Below are positions 43,683 through 51,986 of a stretch of 64,000 nucleotides of DNA, in pieces; position 1 is the stretch's first letter; each line of letters begins with the position of its first letter. The notes below the pieces were generated by a model. That model made no database searches and was not told the DNA's origin. It was given only the letters and a program-made list of their open reading frames with translations. The position numbers were made by a program, and so were the translations under genes. The DNA is from Sinorhizobium mexicanum (GTDB taxonomy: Bacteria > Pseudomonadota > Alphaproteobacteria > Rhizobiales > Rhizobiaceae): positions 310,001-374,000 of the forward strand of contig NZ_CP041239.1 in the NCBI RefSeq assembly GCF_013488225.1, in the 5' to 3' direction.

Positions 43683-44621
43683 ATGGAGCTCCACCAGGTT
43701 CGGTACTTTCTGGCTGTCGCAAGCACGCTGAACTTCACGCGTGCTGCGGAGATGTGCAACGTCACGCAACCGGCCCTGACCAAGGGCGTGCAAAAGCTGG
43801 AGCAGGAACTCGGGGGCGAGCTCATCTACCGGGAACGCCAACTCACCCACCTCACGGACCTGGGGAAAGCGGTGCTGCCGATGCTTGAGCGCGCACTCGC
43901 CTCGACAGAGGCTGTCCGACGCCGCGCGCGTCAGTTTCAGCAAAAGGAGGTGGCTCCATTAACCATCGGTCTCGCCCCATCCATTTCCGCCTCGCTCGTT
44001 CTTGAGCCTATCGCCGAAATTCGCAAATTCGTCCCTGGCCTCCATGTCGAACTTCGGGAAGAGCCGCCAAGCCGCCTTGTTGAGCTCCTGCTGGAGGGCG
44101 AAATAAACGTCGCCCTGGTTGGGGATCTCGACGATACACCAGAACGGATCGACGATTGGGCGCTGTTCGCAGAGCGCTATGTCGCCGTTCTCGCCCCGTC
44201 GCATGAACTTGCAGACCGTCCAGTGATCGCAATGGAGGCGCTTCGTGAAGCCACCATTCTGGATCGCTCCTACTGCGACGTGGCTCCGAAATTTCACCGT
44301 CTCTTCTTTCCCGACGCGCCGCCGCATCATAACCATCGCAGTTGCCGGGACTTGCACCTGCAGCATTTGGCAGCCGCGGGGTTCGGAATAGTCCTCGCTC
44401 CCGAGCATATGCCCCGGTTACCCTCCCTAAAGGCGCTTCCGATCGAGGGGGATCCGGTCTGGCGGGAGGTCCGGCTTCTTGCCGTGCAGGGCCGCCGCTA
44501 CTCACCGGCGCTCGACGCCTTCGTAAAGGTGGCGCGGCTGCACGACTGGTCTCTTCACACGGGATCGCCGCTCCAAACCAAGCACCACAGCCACCTCGAA
44601 GCGACCGGTGTGTCCGCATGA
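43683..44621 (+). CDS. LysR-family regulator 3
   Basis: 312 residues. HTH MELHQVRYFLAVASTLNFTR then CNVTQPALTKGVQKLEQELG, LIYRERQLTHLTDLGKAVLP. The effector domain contains a Cys near residue 200 (DRSYCDVAPKF) and a second one shortly after (HRSCRDLHLQHL), spacing that invites comparison with OxyR-type redox switches, although this is only a visual hint. Start at 43683 is preferred to the GTG-type start three codons upstream. The downstream gene at 44649 is a peroxiredoxin. Confidence 0.88.
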   Translation: MELHQVRYFLAVASTLNFTRAAEMCNVTQPALTKGVQKLEQELGGELIYRERQLTHLTDLGKAVLPMLERALASTEAVRRRARQFQQKEVAPLTIGLAPSISASLVLEPIAEIRKFVPGLHVELREEPPSRLVELLLEGEINVALVGDLDDTPERIDDWALFAERYVAVLAPSHELADRPVIAMEALREATILDRSYCDVAPKFHRLFFPDAPPHHNHRSCRDLHLQHLAAAGFGIVLAPEHMPRLPSLKALPIEGDPVWREVRLLAVQGRRYSPALDAFVKVARLHDWSLHTGSPLQTKHHSHLEATGVSA

Positions 44622-44648
44622 CCCCCCGCATGTCGCCCAGTTCTTGAG

Positions 44649-45356
44649 ATGCCCGGTGTGCAGATGAGCGTCGAATTGATGTCCGACCATTTAACCAGGA
44701 GCCTCAATCAGGTGCGTAACGAGCTGCTGGCCGGGCTCAGTGACGCGGACCGGGAGTCCTACCTCTTTCTCGTCGATTGGCTCCGCAGGACGGATGTCGC
44801 GTCGCACGCATTGCAGGTCGGCGACACGGCGCCGGATTTTCTTCTGCCCGATGCGCATGGACGACTCCATTCGTCCGAACACCTTCGCGGTGAAGGGCCG
44901 CTTGTGGTCAGCTTCTACCGGGGTGGATGGTGCCCATTCTGCAACGCAGAGCTTCGCGCTCTTCAGGCGCTCAAGGCCGAATTTGATAGCCTGAAGGCGA
45001 ATCTTGTCGTGCTGTCTCCCGAGACCCGTGATCTGCCGAGGCAGCTGCAACGGCAGTTGAACCTCGACCTGACGATGCTCGCGGACGTCGACCATGGCGT
45101 GGCAATATCCTACGGCGTCCTGTTTCGTGTCCCTGACGAAACCAAGGCGCACTACGCGGGGCAAGGTTACGACTTCGCGCACCGTCATGGCTCGACCGAG
45201 TGGATGCTGCCAATCCCGGCGACTTTCGTGATCGATCAGGACGGCGTCGTCAGAGGCGCCTTCGTCGAGCCCGATTTTACCATCCGCCAGGAGCCATCCG
45301 ACATCCTCGCCGAACTTCGCCAGCTTCCTGCCAGGAGCTGCCAGGATCGAGATTAA
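44649..45356 (+). CDS. AhpC/TSA-family peroxiredoxin-like protein (235 aa)
   Basis: Close in plan to the 42832 protein. N-terminal helices (LTRSLNQVRNELLAGLSDAD), then VGDTAPDFLLPDAHGRLHSS, active site SFYRGGWCPFCNAELRALQ, VVLSPETRDLPRQLQRQLNL and IPATFVIDQDGVVRGAFVEP. Same WCPFC motif. Start at 44649 or at the ATG five codons later. Thiolase follows after 15 bases, so the two may share a transcript. Confidence 0.85.
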   Translation: MPGVQMSVELMSDHLTRSLNQVRNELLAGLSDADRESYLFLVDWLRRTDVASHALQVGDTAPDFLLPDAHGRLHSSEHLRGEGPLVVSFYRGGWCPFCNAELRALQALKAEFDSLKANLVVLSPETRDLPRQLQRQLNLDLTMLADVDHGVAISYGVLFRVPDETKAHYAGQGYDFAHRHGSTEWMLPIPATFVIDQDGVVRGAFVEPDFTIRQEPSDILAELRQLPARSCQDRD

Positions 45357-45371
45357 ACGTCCCACCCTAGA

Positions 45372-46649
45372 ATGAGAGCTGCCGTGCACCGATTTCCACA
45401 CGCTGTCTTCGTCGCCGCCGGGCTCCGTACACCATTCGGGCGCGGAGGAGGTGCACTCGCCAGCTATGATGCTATCAGCCTGTCGGTTCCTATCGTACAG
45501 GCCATGGCCGATCGCGCCGAACCCGACCTGGTCATCTGGGGAAGCGTGATCCCCAACCTCGGCTGGAGCAACATCGCGCGCGAAGTCTGGCTCGACGCGA
45601 AGCTCAATCCCAACGTTCCCGCGTTTTCGGTCGTGCTTGCTTGTTCGACCAGTATGACAGCAGCGCTTACCGCAGCCGGCATGCTTGGCGGCGGAGTCGA
45701 CCTCTCCGTGGTCGGAGGCGCAGAAGTGATGAGCCGTCCGCCAATTGCGCTGACATCCGAGGCATCGAAACGGTTGACCGACCTGTTCGGGCGAGATCCC
45801 GCCGCCGCTTTGGCCGCGCTGCGGGCACTCGAACCGCAAGACTATGTGCTTCCTGTCAAGGGATGGGCCAACCGCATCACAGGCCGCACGATGGGCGATC
45901 ATATGGAAGAGACCGCGAGGGAATGGCACATCAGCCGCGAGGCGCAGGACGCATGGGCGCTCAAAAGCCACCAGCGTGCCGTTGCAGGCTGGAACAGTGG
46001 CTTCTTCGACGATCTGGTGATCAAGCTGCCCGAACTCGAGCGTGATGCCAATCCGCGCGACGATACGTCGGCCGAGAAGCTCGCCGCACTTAAGCCTGCG
46101 TTCGACAAGACGAGCGGACGGGGAACGCTGACGGCCGGGAATTCGTCACCAATAACCGATGGAGCCGCCGGCTGCTGGATCGCCAACGAGGCCGGTATCG
46201 CCCGACTGCCAGCGAATACGCCTTATCTGCGCTTGGTCGATTACGAGATAGCAGCGGTCGACCACCATACCGAAGGGCTGCTGATGGCTCCATCCTATGC
46301 GATTCCTCGCCTGCTCGCCCGCCACGGTCTGCGGTTTGACGACATAGACCTCTGGGAGATCCACGAAGCCTTCGCCGCCCAGGTGCTGGCGAACGTCGCT
46401 GCCATCGAGCGTGATGATTGGATCCTGTCCAAGACTGGCGTCGACGCGGATTTCGGCACCTTTACGTGGGATCGCGTCAACCCCAATGGCGGCTCGATTG
46501 CGATCGGCCACCCGTTCGGCGCCACAGGCGCGCGGGACTTGAGTCAGACGGTAAAGGAGCTCTGGTCACGACCCGTGGGATCACGCGCGATCGTCAGCGT
46601 CTGCGCCGATGGCGGCCAAGGGACCGTGGCCCTGCTTGAGCGGGTTTGA
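45372..46649 (+). CDS. Thiolase (acetyl-CoA C-acyltransferase)
   Basis: 425 residues. Catalytic Cys in AFSVVLACSTSMTAALTAAG, His in LWEIHEAFAAQVLANVAAI, and the C-terminal NPNGGSIAIGHPFGATGARD and SVCADGGQGTVALLE with the second Cys. Performs thiolytic cleavage or Claisen condensation of acyl-CoAs. It follows the 44649 gene by 15 bases. No other beta-oxidation gene is near, and its pairing with redox genes is unusual. A diverged duplicate of its last ~30 bases and terminator region recurs at 47490-47600. Confidence 0.88.
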   Translation: MRAAVHRFPHAVFVAAGLRTPFGRGGGALASYDAISLSVPIVQAMADRAEPDLVIWGSVIPNLGWSNIAREVWLDAKLNPNVPAFSVVLACSTSMTAALTAAGMLGGGVDLSVVGGAEVMSRPPIALTSEASKRLTDLFGRDPAAALAALRALEPQDYVLPVKGWANRITGRTMGDHMEETAREWHISREAQDAWALKSHQRAVAGWNSGFFDDLVIKLPELERDANPRDDTSAEKLAALKPAFDKTSGRGTLTAGNSSPITDGAAGCWIANEAGIARLPANTPYLRLVDYEIAAVDHHTEGLLMAPSYAIPRLLARHGLRFDDIDLWEIHEAFAAQVLANVAAIERDDWILSKTGVDADFGTFTWDRVNPNGGSIAIGHPFGATGARDLSQTVKELWSRPVGSRAIVSVCADGGQGTVALLERV

Positions 46650-46864
46650 CAACGCTGGATCCGCGACCGGCGACGGGTCCGTTTCCTCGGCGTCCTTCGA
46701 ACGGGATGTCGAAATATTAGTGGCCGCCGCGATGCGGGCATGTCGCCGCAAAGCGAGCAACGACTGCCGTCCGATAACTGCATGAAACATGCCGTCCCGG
46801 ACCTATCGGTTCCGCAGAACCCCGTGATCGCCAGATGGTTCGGATATTCGGGCCAGCCTATGCA
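46650..46864. other. Gap after thiolase with terminator-like sequence
   Basis: GGATCC and GGGTCC arms near 46661-46684 could form a hairpin behind the thiolase gene. The following CTTCGAACGGGATGTCGA is repeated near 47571. No gene recognised. Confidence 0.4.
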
Positions 46865-46879
46865 ATGGAGAGTAAGAAT

Positions 46880-47338
46880 ATGACAAACACGGCTGCAATG
46901 CATGGCAAGGAGGCCGCATATCACGGTGTGCCGGCTGAAGACGACTACGGCTACGCACAGGCGATCAAGATCGGAAACACGATCCATGTGTCCGGCCAGC
47001 TCAGCCACGACGACAAGGGGACCATGATCGCGCCCGCGGCGCTCGATGAATCCGGCAGGCCGGCGGACTTCTCGATGATGGCAGAGCAGATGCGGGTGAC
47101 CTATGCCAACGCCGCAAAGATCCTGGCACAGTTCGGTGCCACCCTCGACCACGTGGTGGAAGAGACGCTCTATGTCCTCGATGTCGATGAGGCGTTTGCG
47201 GTCGCGGGCAAGGTGCGCAAAGAAGCCTACGCCAAGGCGCGGCCTCAGTGCGCCAGCAATCTGATCGGCGTATCGAGGCTGGCCTTTCCTGACCAGCTCA
47301 TCGAAATCGTCTTCAAGGCAGTGCTTCCTCCAGATTAG
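46880..47338 (+). CDS. RidA/YjgF-family imine deaminase
   Basis: 152 residues. Removes reactive enamine/imine intermediates. Features: GYAQAIKIGNTIHVSGQLSH, EQMRVTYANAAKILAQFGAT, EETLYVLDVDEAFAVAGKVR and the late Arg-Pro-Cys in KARPQCASNLIGVSRLAF. The family's substrate-binding Arg lies in a similar position (usually RPxRxxV); here the following residues are QCAS. Start at 46880 has GGAG at nine bases; an ATG at 46865 would add five residues. Isolated between two duplicated regulatory segments. Confidence 0.85.
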   Translation: MTNTAAMHGKEAAYHGVPAEDDYGYAQAIKIGNTIHVSGQLSHDDKGTMIAPAALDESGRPADFSMMAEQMRVTYANAAKILAQFGATLDHVVEETLYVLDVDEAFAVAGKVRKEAYAKARPQCASNLIGVSRLAFPDQLIEIVFKAVLPPD

Positions 47339-47489
47339 ACTGGCGGCAGCACGCTCGGGCCTATCCTGACCTATGCCTATCTGCGAGATCAACCTCGGCC
47401 AGTCCGGTCGCTCCCCGGCGCGAGACGTCTTGCCGGCGCTGGATCACCTGCGCGGCCTGTGCGCCGTTTAAACCGCGAACAACGAGCGG

Positions 47490-47600
47490 CCGAGGGACCG
47501 TGGCCCTACTTGAGCGGGCTTGACCGACCCCGCTCCAAGGAGCGGCGCGCGCCGCTCCTCTCGGCGTTCTTCGAACGGGACATCGATATTGTCGCCGCGT
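47490..47600 (+). repeat. Diverged duplicate of the thiolase 3' end and terminator
   Basis: GAGGGACCGTGGCCCTACTTGAGCG here matches AAGGGACCGTGGCCCTGCTTGAGCG at the thiolase end, and GGCGTTCTTCGAACGGGACATCGA matches the bases after it. The middle differs. It marks an old tandem duplication around the RidA gene. Confidence 0.6.
47538..47559 (+). terminator. Perfect 22-bp palindrome, terminator-like
   Basis: AGGAGCGGCGC followed directly by its complement GCGCCGCTCCT. No loop and no T-run, so either a terminator stem or a protein-binding palindrome. It sits in the duplicated thiolase terminator segment. Confidence 0.5.
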
Positions 47601-47608
47601 TTGATTTT

Positions 47609-47712
47609 TGAGCGCCGCGTCGATGGCATCGATTCAATAACCAAAGGTCATTGGCCCATCGAGTTTCGCCGCAATATTTTCGCTCGTGTCCAAAGGAATT
47701 CGAAAGATGACG
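47609..47712 (+). promoter_or_regulatory. Leader segment shared with the MsrB gene
   Basis: This ~100-bp stretch is similar to 50267-50372, the leader of msrB. Shared parts include GGCATCGATTC, AGGTCATTGG and the GGAAGATGA-like start context. Conservation ahead of two different coding starts suggests a common promoter or operator. Confidence 0.45.
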
Positions 47713-47738
47713 ACCTACCGCACACAGGCAGGGGGACG

Positions 47739-47834
47739 ATGAAGTCAACCGTCGTGACGGACCAGGCGGCGGGAACGGCCGGCCGGCGCTGTCCAGATCG
47801 GTCGGCTGCGTCCAATCGGGCCCGCCGGGTGTAA
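47739..47834 (+). pseudogene. Zinc-type quinone oxidoreductase N-terminal remnant
   Basis: MKSTVVTDQAAGTAG resembles the start of NADP-dependent alcohol/quinone oxidoreductases; the sequence then changes register and stops at 47834. Only the first strand is left. No gene is recognised between here and 47958. Confidence 0.4.
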
Positions 47835-47976
47835 CCTGGGAAACTACCCAAGGCCCCTGGCATGAGATGTCGAGCGGGCTCCAGCCCCGCAGCATTTCCG
47901 GCAAAGAGCCCGAAAATACTTTTTACCTCAACCTATCCCTTCACGCATAGGAACCAACATGACCAACGGAGTTACC

Positions 47977-48594
47977 ATGACGAACGCCGTCATCGAAACT
48001 ATCCTGAGCCGCAGCGCCGCCAAGTACTACGACCCTACCGCCACCTTGAGCGATGACCAAATCCGCGAGCTGGTGCGTATCGGCACCAGCGCGCCCACAT
48101 CCTTTCACTTGCAAAACTGGCGCTTCATCGCCGTACGCACGCCTGAAGCCAAAGCCCGGTTACTGCCGATCGCCTGGAACCAGCCAGCGATCAGCGATGC
48201 GGCCGTTACTTTCATCATCGTCGGCCAGCTGGCCGATGCCAGCACTATACCACAGCGCCTGGCGCCGGTCGTGGAAGCGGGCATCATGCCGGCGGCGATG
48301 GTGCCGGAGTGGGAAAACCCCGCACGCGGTCTGTATTTCGAGCAGCCGCAGCGCCAGCGCGACGAGGCGGTACGCTCGGCCACCTTCGGCGCGGCGGCGA
48401 TGATCTATGTGGCTCGCTCATGGGGCTTGGGTTCGACGCCGATGATCGGTTTTGACGCAGAGGCCGTGCACAGCGAGTTCGGCCTGGCCGAGGACGAAGT
48501 GCCGGTCATGCTGTTGTCCATAGGGGCGGAGCGCGCCGGGAACTGGCCGCAGAAGCCGCGCCTGCCGGTGGCCGATGTGCTTGAACTCGTATAA
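47977..48594 (+). CDS. Nitroreductase-family FMN protein
   Basis: 205 residues. N-terminal ILSRSAAKYYDPTATLSDDQ with the FMN-binding Arg-Ser region, TSAPTSFHLQNWRFIAVRTP with the Ser/Asn contact, ATFGAAAMIYVARSWGLGST and the C-terminal GAERAGNWPQKPRLPVADVL. Reduces nitro compounds, quinones or enones with NAD(P)H. Start at 47977 has GGAG at five bases; the ATG at 47959 also has a ribosome site (AGGAA). The following AhpD-like gene begins 33 bases after the stop. Confidence 0.87.
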   Translation: MTNAVIETILSRSAAKYYDPTATLSDDQIRELVRIGTSAPTSFHLQNWRFIAVRTPEAKARLLPIAWNQPAISDAAVTFIIVGQLADASTIPQRLAPVVEAGIMPAAMVPEWENPARGLYFEQPQRQRDEAVRSATFGAAAMIYVARSWGLGSTPMIGFDAEAVHSEFGLAEDEVPVMLLSIGAERAGNWPQKPRLPVADVLELV

Positions 48595-48627
48595 CAGTCA
48601 GTAAAACCAGCAGCTTACGGAGAATAA

Positions 48628-49174
48628 ATGGCAAGAGCTGTAGCCTTGACGCCGGAACAGGTGCCGGCTGAATCGAAACCGACCCTCGATGCGTTCACCA
48701 GGAACATCGGGTTCACCCCAAATATGATGGCGACCTTCGCGCAGAGCCCGATCGCGTTCAACGCATGGGCCACCCTGCTCGGCTCCTTGAGCAAGGCGCT
48801 CGACGTGAAGACGCGTGACAGCATCGGCCTCGCCGTCTCTGAAGTGAATGGCTGCGACTACTGCCTGACGGTTCACAGCTTTACGGCCGAGCATATGGCC
48901 AAGCTGCCGGCCGATGAAATCATTCTCGCTCGGAAGGGCCATGCCAGCGACCCGAAGCGGGACGCCGCCGTCCAGTTCGCGCGCAAGGTCATCGAGACCC
49001 GAGGGCAGGGTCGGTGACGCCGATGTGAAAGCGGTCCGCGATGCCGGCTACACCGACGCGAACGTGATGGAAATCGTCGCGCTGGTGGCCATGTACTCCC
49101 TGACGAACTTTTTCAACAACGTGTTCGATCCCGAGAAGGACTTTCCGGCCGTGACCCCTGCCGGCTCGATCTGA
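48628..49174 (+). pseudogene. AhpD-like carboxymuconolactone decarboxylase family protein, frameshifted
   Basis: The first frame gives MARAVALTPEQVPAESKPTL through VSEVNGCDYCLTVHSFTAEH, with the CxxCxxxH redox motif intact, and stops at 49017 after ETRGQGR. One extra base near 49006 separates it from GRVGDADVKAVRDAGYTDAN and EIVALVAMYSLTNFFNNVFD, the family's usual C-terminus, which ends at 49174. Removing one C restores a ~181-residue protein. The lesion may be real or a sequencing error, since everything else is intact. GGAG precedes the ATG. Confidence 0.75.
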
Positions 49175-49325
49175 ACTCTATCCGCTGGCATCGATCATCT
49201 CCGAGAGTCCTAGGAGGTGTCATCTGATGCAGGCGTAACGCCAAAGCCCGGATGCACGCCCAGGAAAAGAGTCTTGGAAATGCGTCTGGGCTTTCGCATG
49301 AGCCGACAAGTCCAGGAGGACGAAA

Positions 49326-50008
49326 GTGACAGTCAATCCGATTTTTACCCGCTGGCCGGCGCAGTACCCCGATCGGCTGCAACTTTTTTCCGCCCCGACG
49401 CCCAACGGGGTGAAGGTCGGCATCATGCTCGAGGAAACCGGCCTCGCCTATGAGCCGCACCGGATCGACATCATGGCGAACGAAAGCCACGACCCGGCCT
49501 TTCTCGCCCTCAACCCCAACGGCAGGATTCCCGCAATCTACGACCCCGACGGGCCGAGCGGCACGCCACTCGCGCTATTCGAATCGGGCGCTATCCTCCT
49601 CTATCTCGCCGACAAGACGGGACAATTCATCTCGGCCGATCCGAACACCCCGCTACGAGACGATCCAGTGGGTGATGTGGCAGATGGGCGGAGTCGGGCC
49701 GATGTTCGGCCAGGTCGGCTTCTTCAAACAAATTCGCCGGCAAGGCCTATAAGGACAAGCGCCCGCGCGACCGCTACGCAACCGAATCAGCACGGCTGCT
49801 CGGTGTCCTCGACGAACGGCTGACAGGCCGCGATTGGGTGATGGGTGCTGACTACAGCATCGCCGATATTTCGCTGCTCGGCTGGGTGCGCAACCTGATC
49901 GGCTTTTACGAAGCCCGCGAGCTCGTCGGCTTTGACCGCTTTCTTCGCGTGCAGGCGTGGCTCGACCGTGGCCTCGCGCGTCCGGCGTGCAGCGCGGCCT
50001 GGAAGTGA
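49326..50008 (+). pseudogene. Glutathione S-transferase, frameshifted twice
   Basis: GTG start behind AGGAGG. The thioredoxin-like half is intact: LQLFSAPTPNGVKVGIMLEE, FLALNPNGRIPAIYDPDG, LFESGAILLYLADKTG. Near 49655 one base is extra; the true reading is RYETIQWVMWQMGGVGPMFG. Near 49725 a further shift leads to FAGKAYKDKRPRDRYATESA and MGADYSIADISLLGWVRN, ending GLARPACSAAWK at TGA 50006-50008. The composite is a ~227-residue YfcG/Ure2-like GST. The two indels may be errors. Confidence 0.8.
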
Positions 50009-50366
50009 CGGCGGCCTAGAAGAAGCCCGGAAAGGGTAGGGAGGGGCAAGCGCCGCAAGGGCAGGGAAGACCCTAGGCCGCCCCGGAGCCGCGTAGCGGT
50101 TGGGCCTACTGACCGCAATTGTCCTGACACAAGGCGCATGGCCTCGTGTCTTCTTCATAACATGCTCATCAGCCGCGTTACAGCTTTGGCGTTGCCACCG
50201 TTTGAACAAGCACGTCGAGGACGAAATCACTCTGATCGAGGGCCGCAAAAACCAGTGCTTCCTGCCGTGCGCGCGGCGTCGACGGCATCGATTCCATAGC
50301 CACAGGTCATTGGACCATGGAATTTCGCGGTCCTATTTATGGCTTGCCTGCAAAGGAGTGCGGAAG
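50009..50366. promoter_or_regulatory. msrB leader region
   Basis: No gene is recognised. The last ~100 bases (50267-50366) match the segment at 47609-47712, including GGCATCGATTCCATAGCCAC and GGTCATTGGACC. AAAGGAG lies about 10 bases before the msrB ATG. Probably the promoter and operator of the msrBA pair. Confidence 0.4.
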
Positions 50367-50813
50367 ATGAACACGTACAACAACGATCCCGAGGCAGTGT
50401 CGCTGCCGACGCCAGAACAGTACCGGGTCACCCAGCAAGACGGCACGGAGCGACCGTTTCAGAACGAATACTGGGACGACAAAGAACCGGGGCTCTATGT
50501 CGATGTGGTGTCGGGCGGGCCGCGATTCACGTCCGTCGATAAATTCGACCGCCTGGGTTGGTCGAGCTTCACAAGGCCCCTGGAACCGACGAACGTGGTC
50601 GAGAACGTCGACCGGTCCCACGGAATGACCCACACAGAGGTCCGCTCCAAGCACGGCGACAGTCATCTGGGGTATCTGTTTCCCGACCGGCCTCGGGACA
50701 AGGGAGGTCTGCGTTACTGCATGAACTCGGCGTCCCTCCGCTTCATTCATCGTGATCAGCTTGAGATCGAGGGTCATCGCGAATACCTCAAACTTTTCGC
50801 TCAGGGAGCTTAG
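50367..50813 (+). CDS. msrB: Peptide-methionine (R)-S-oxide reductase MsrB
   Basis: 148 residues. Repairs methionine-R-sulfoxide in proteins. Motifs: [60 protein letters not shown] and [19 protein letters not shown], with catalytic Cys in [20 protein letters not shown]. The zinc-binding CxxC pairs of many MsrBs are absent, as in other Zn-free forms. The usual DxGxGWPSF reads DRLGWSSF. Two bases separate its stop from msrA. Confidence 0.92.
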   Translation: MNTYNNDPEAVSLPTPEQYRVTQQDGTERPFQNEYWDDKEPGLYVDVVSGGPRFTSVDKFDRLGWSSFTRPLEPTNVVENVDRSHGMTHTEVRSKHGDSHLGYLFPDRPRDKGGLRYCMNSASLRFIHRDQLEIEGHREYLKLFAQGA

Positions 50814-50815
50814 CG

Positions 50816-51328
50816 ATGGCTATAAAAACCGAACGCGCAATTCTTGCCGGGGGTTGCTTCTGGGGAATGCAGCAACTTATAAGGCGCCGTCCAGGCGTCA
50901 TTTCGACCAGAGTCGGCTATTCCGGTGGCGACGTGCCGAATGCGACCTACCGAAGTCATGGCACCCACGCTGAGGCGATCGAGATCATCTTCTACCCGGA
51001 AGAGACAACCTATCGGGACCTGCTCGAGTTCTTCTTCCAGATCCACGATCCGACGACGCTCAACCGTCAGGGAAACGACCTTGGCACGAGCTACCGTTCC
51101 GCGATCTTTTACACGAGTGACGAGCAACGTCGCACGGCCGAAGAGACAATAGCCGACGTCAACGCGTCCGGCTTGTGGCCGGGGCGCGTCGTCACAGAAG
51201 TCGCGCCGGCCGGCGATTTCTGGGAAGCGGAGCCGGAGCATCAGGATTATCTTGAGCGCATCCCGAATGGCTACACCTGCCACTTCGCTCGACCGGACTG
51301 GAAACTGCCGCGGCGAAACGCGGCGTGA
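50816..51328 (+). CDS. msrA: Peptide-methionine (S)-S-oxide reductase MsrA
   Basis: 170 residues. Repairs methionine-S-sulfoxide. The GCFWG active site is in [20 protein letters not shown], followed by [20 protein letters not shown] and [20 protein letters not shown]. Further on [20 protein letters not shown] and [13 protein letters not shown] are family hallmarks. No signal peptide, so cytoplasmic. Cotranscribed with msrB. The C-terminus has no extra resolving Cys beyond CHFARPDW. Confidence 0.95.
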   Translation: MAIKTERAILAGGCFWGMQQLIRRRPGVISTRVGYSGGDVPNATYRSHGTHAEAIEIIFYPEETTYRDLLEFFFQIHDPTTLNRQGNDLGTSYRSAIFYTSDEQRRTAEETIADVNASGLWPGRVVTEVAPAGDFWEAEPEHQDYLERIPNGYTCHFARPDWKLPRRNAA

Positions 51329-51358
51329 TGTTTAACGCAGAGACTTGGCGGGCTCGAC

Positions 51359-51838
51359 ATGACTCATGGCATTCTGGGTAGCGTTGCACCAAAGCTCCTC
51401 GTTCCGCATTGGATCGATGAAGCCGGGCAGCCGCGATCTCCCTTAACACTCACAGAACTAGGTCCACGGCATCGCGTTTTGTTCTTTTATCAGCATTGGT
51501 GCCCTGGTTGCCATTCGCACGGATTCCCGACGCTGCTTGCGCTGATTGAGCGATCGACGCCTGATGATGTTGGATTCGCCGTCGTTCAGACGGTCTTCGA
51601 AGGGGTCGAGGTGAACACGCCTGAGCAGTTGATTCACGATCAGAAGAGATACGGTCTACGCATACCGTTCGGCCACGACACGGTCTCGCAAGACGGACTC
51701 TATCCGACAACGATGGTGAATTACCGCACAGGCGGTACCCCTTGGTTTGTCATCATCGACCCTGCTGGAACAGTAATCGAGAATGGCTTCTCGATCGACG
51801 CTAACAAACTCCCGACGGTTTTCGGAAAGCAGACGTAA
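51359..51838 (+). CDS. Thioredoxin-fold protein with WCPGCH active site
   Basis: 159 residues of the TlpA/redoxin type. LFFYQHWCPGCHSHGFPTLL gives a CPGC active site; later YRTGGTPWFVIIDPAGTVIE has the cis-Pro loop. No signal peptide or membrane anchor, so unlike true TlpA it should work in the cytoplasm. It begins 30 bases after msrA and may supply electrons to MsrA or MsrB; that is inference from position only. Confidence 0.8.
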   Translation: MTHGILGSVAPKLLVPHWIDEAGQPRSPLTLTELGPRHRVLFFYQHWCPGCHSHGFPTLLALIERSTPDDVGFAVVQTVFEGVEVNTPEQLIHDQKRYGLRIPFGHDTVSQDGLYPTTMVNYRTGGTPWFVIIDPAGTVIENGFSIDANKLPTVFGKQT

Positions 51839-51986
51839 CTACGTCCAGCCGTACGTGTTGCCGACGGCTTTTGGACGGTTGGACACGGCTTTGGGATCTC
51901 CCTGACACGAGCTTGTATGAGCTACGTGTTCGACTTGGGCTTTCGGTCCTCGATAGCCAATGGAAAAACTCTTGCAAGGTCTTGCA

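Noticed and set aside
44691..45971. 426-codon minus-strand frame opposite peroxiredoxin and thiolase
   Set aside because: Both plus-strand genes are well supported and the frame spans their intergenic region without a start signal.
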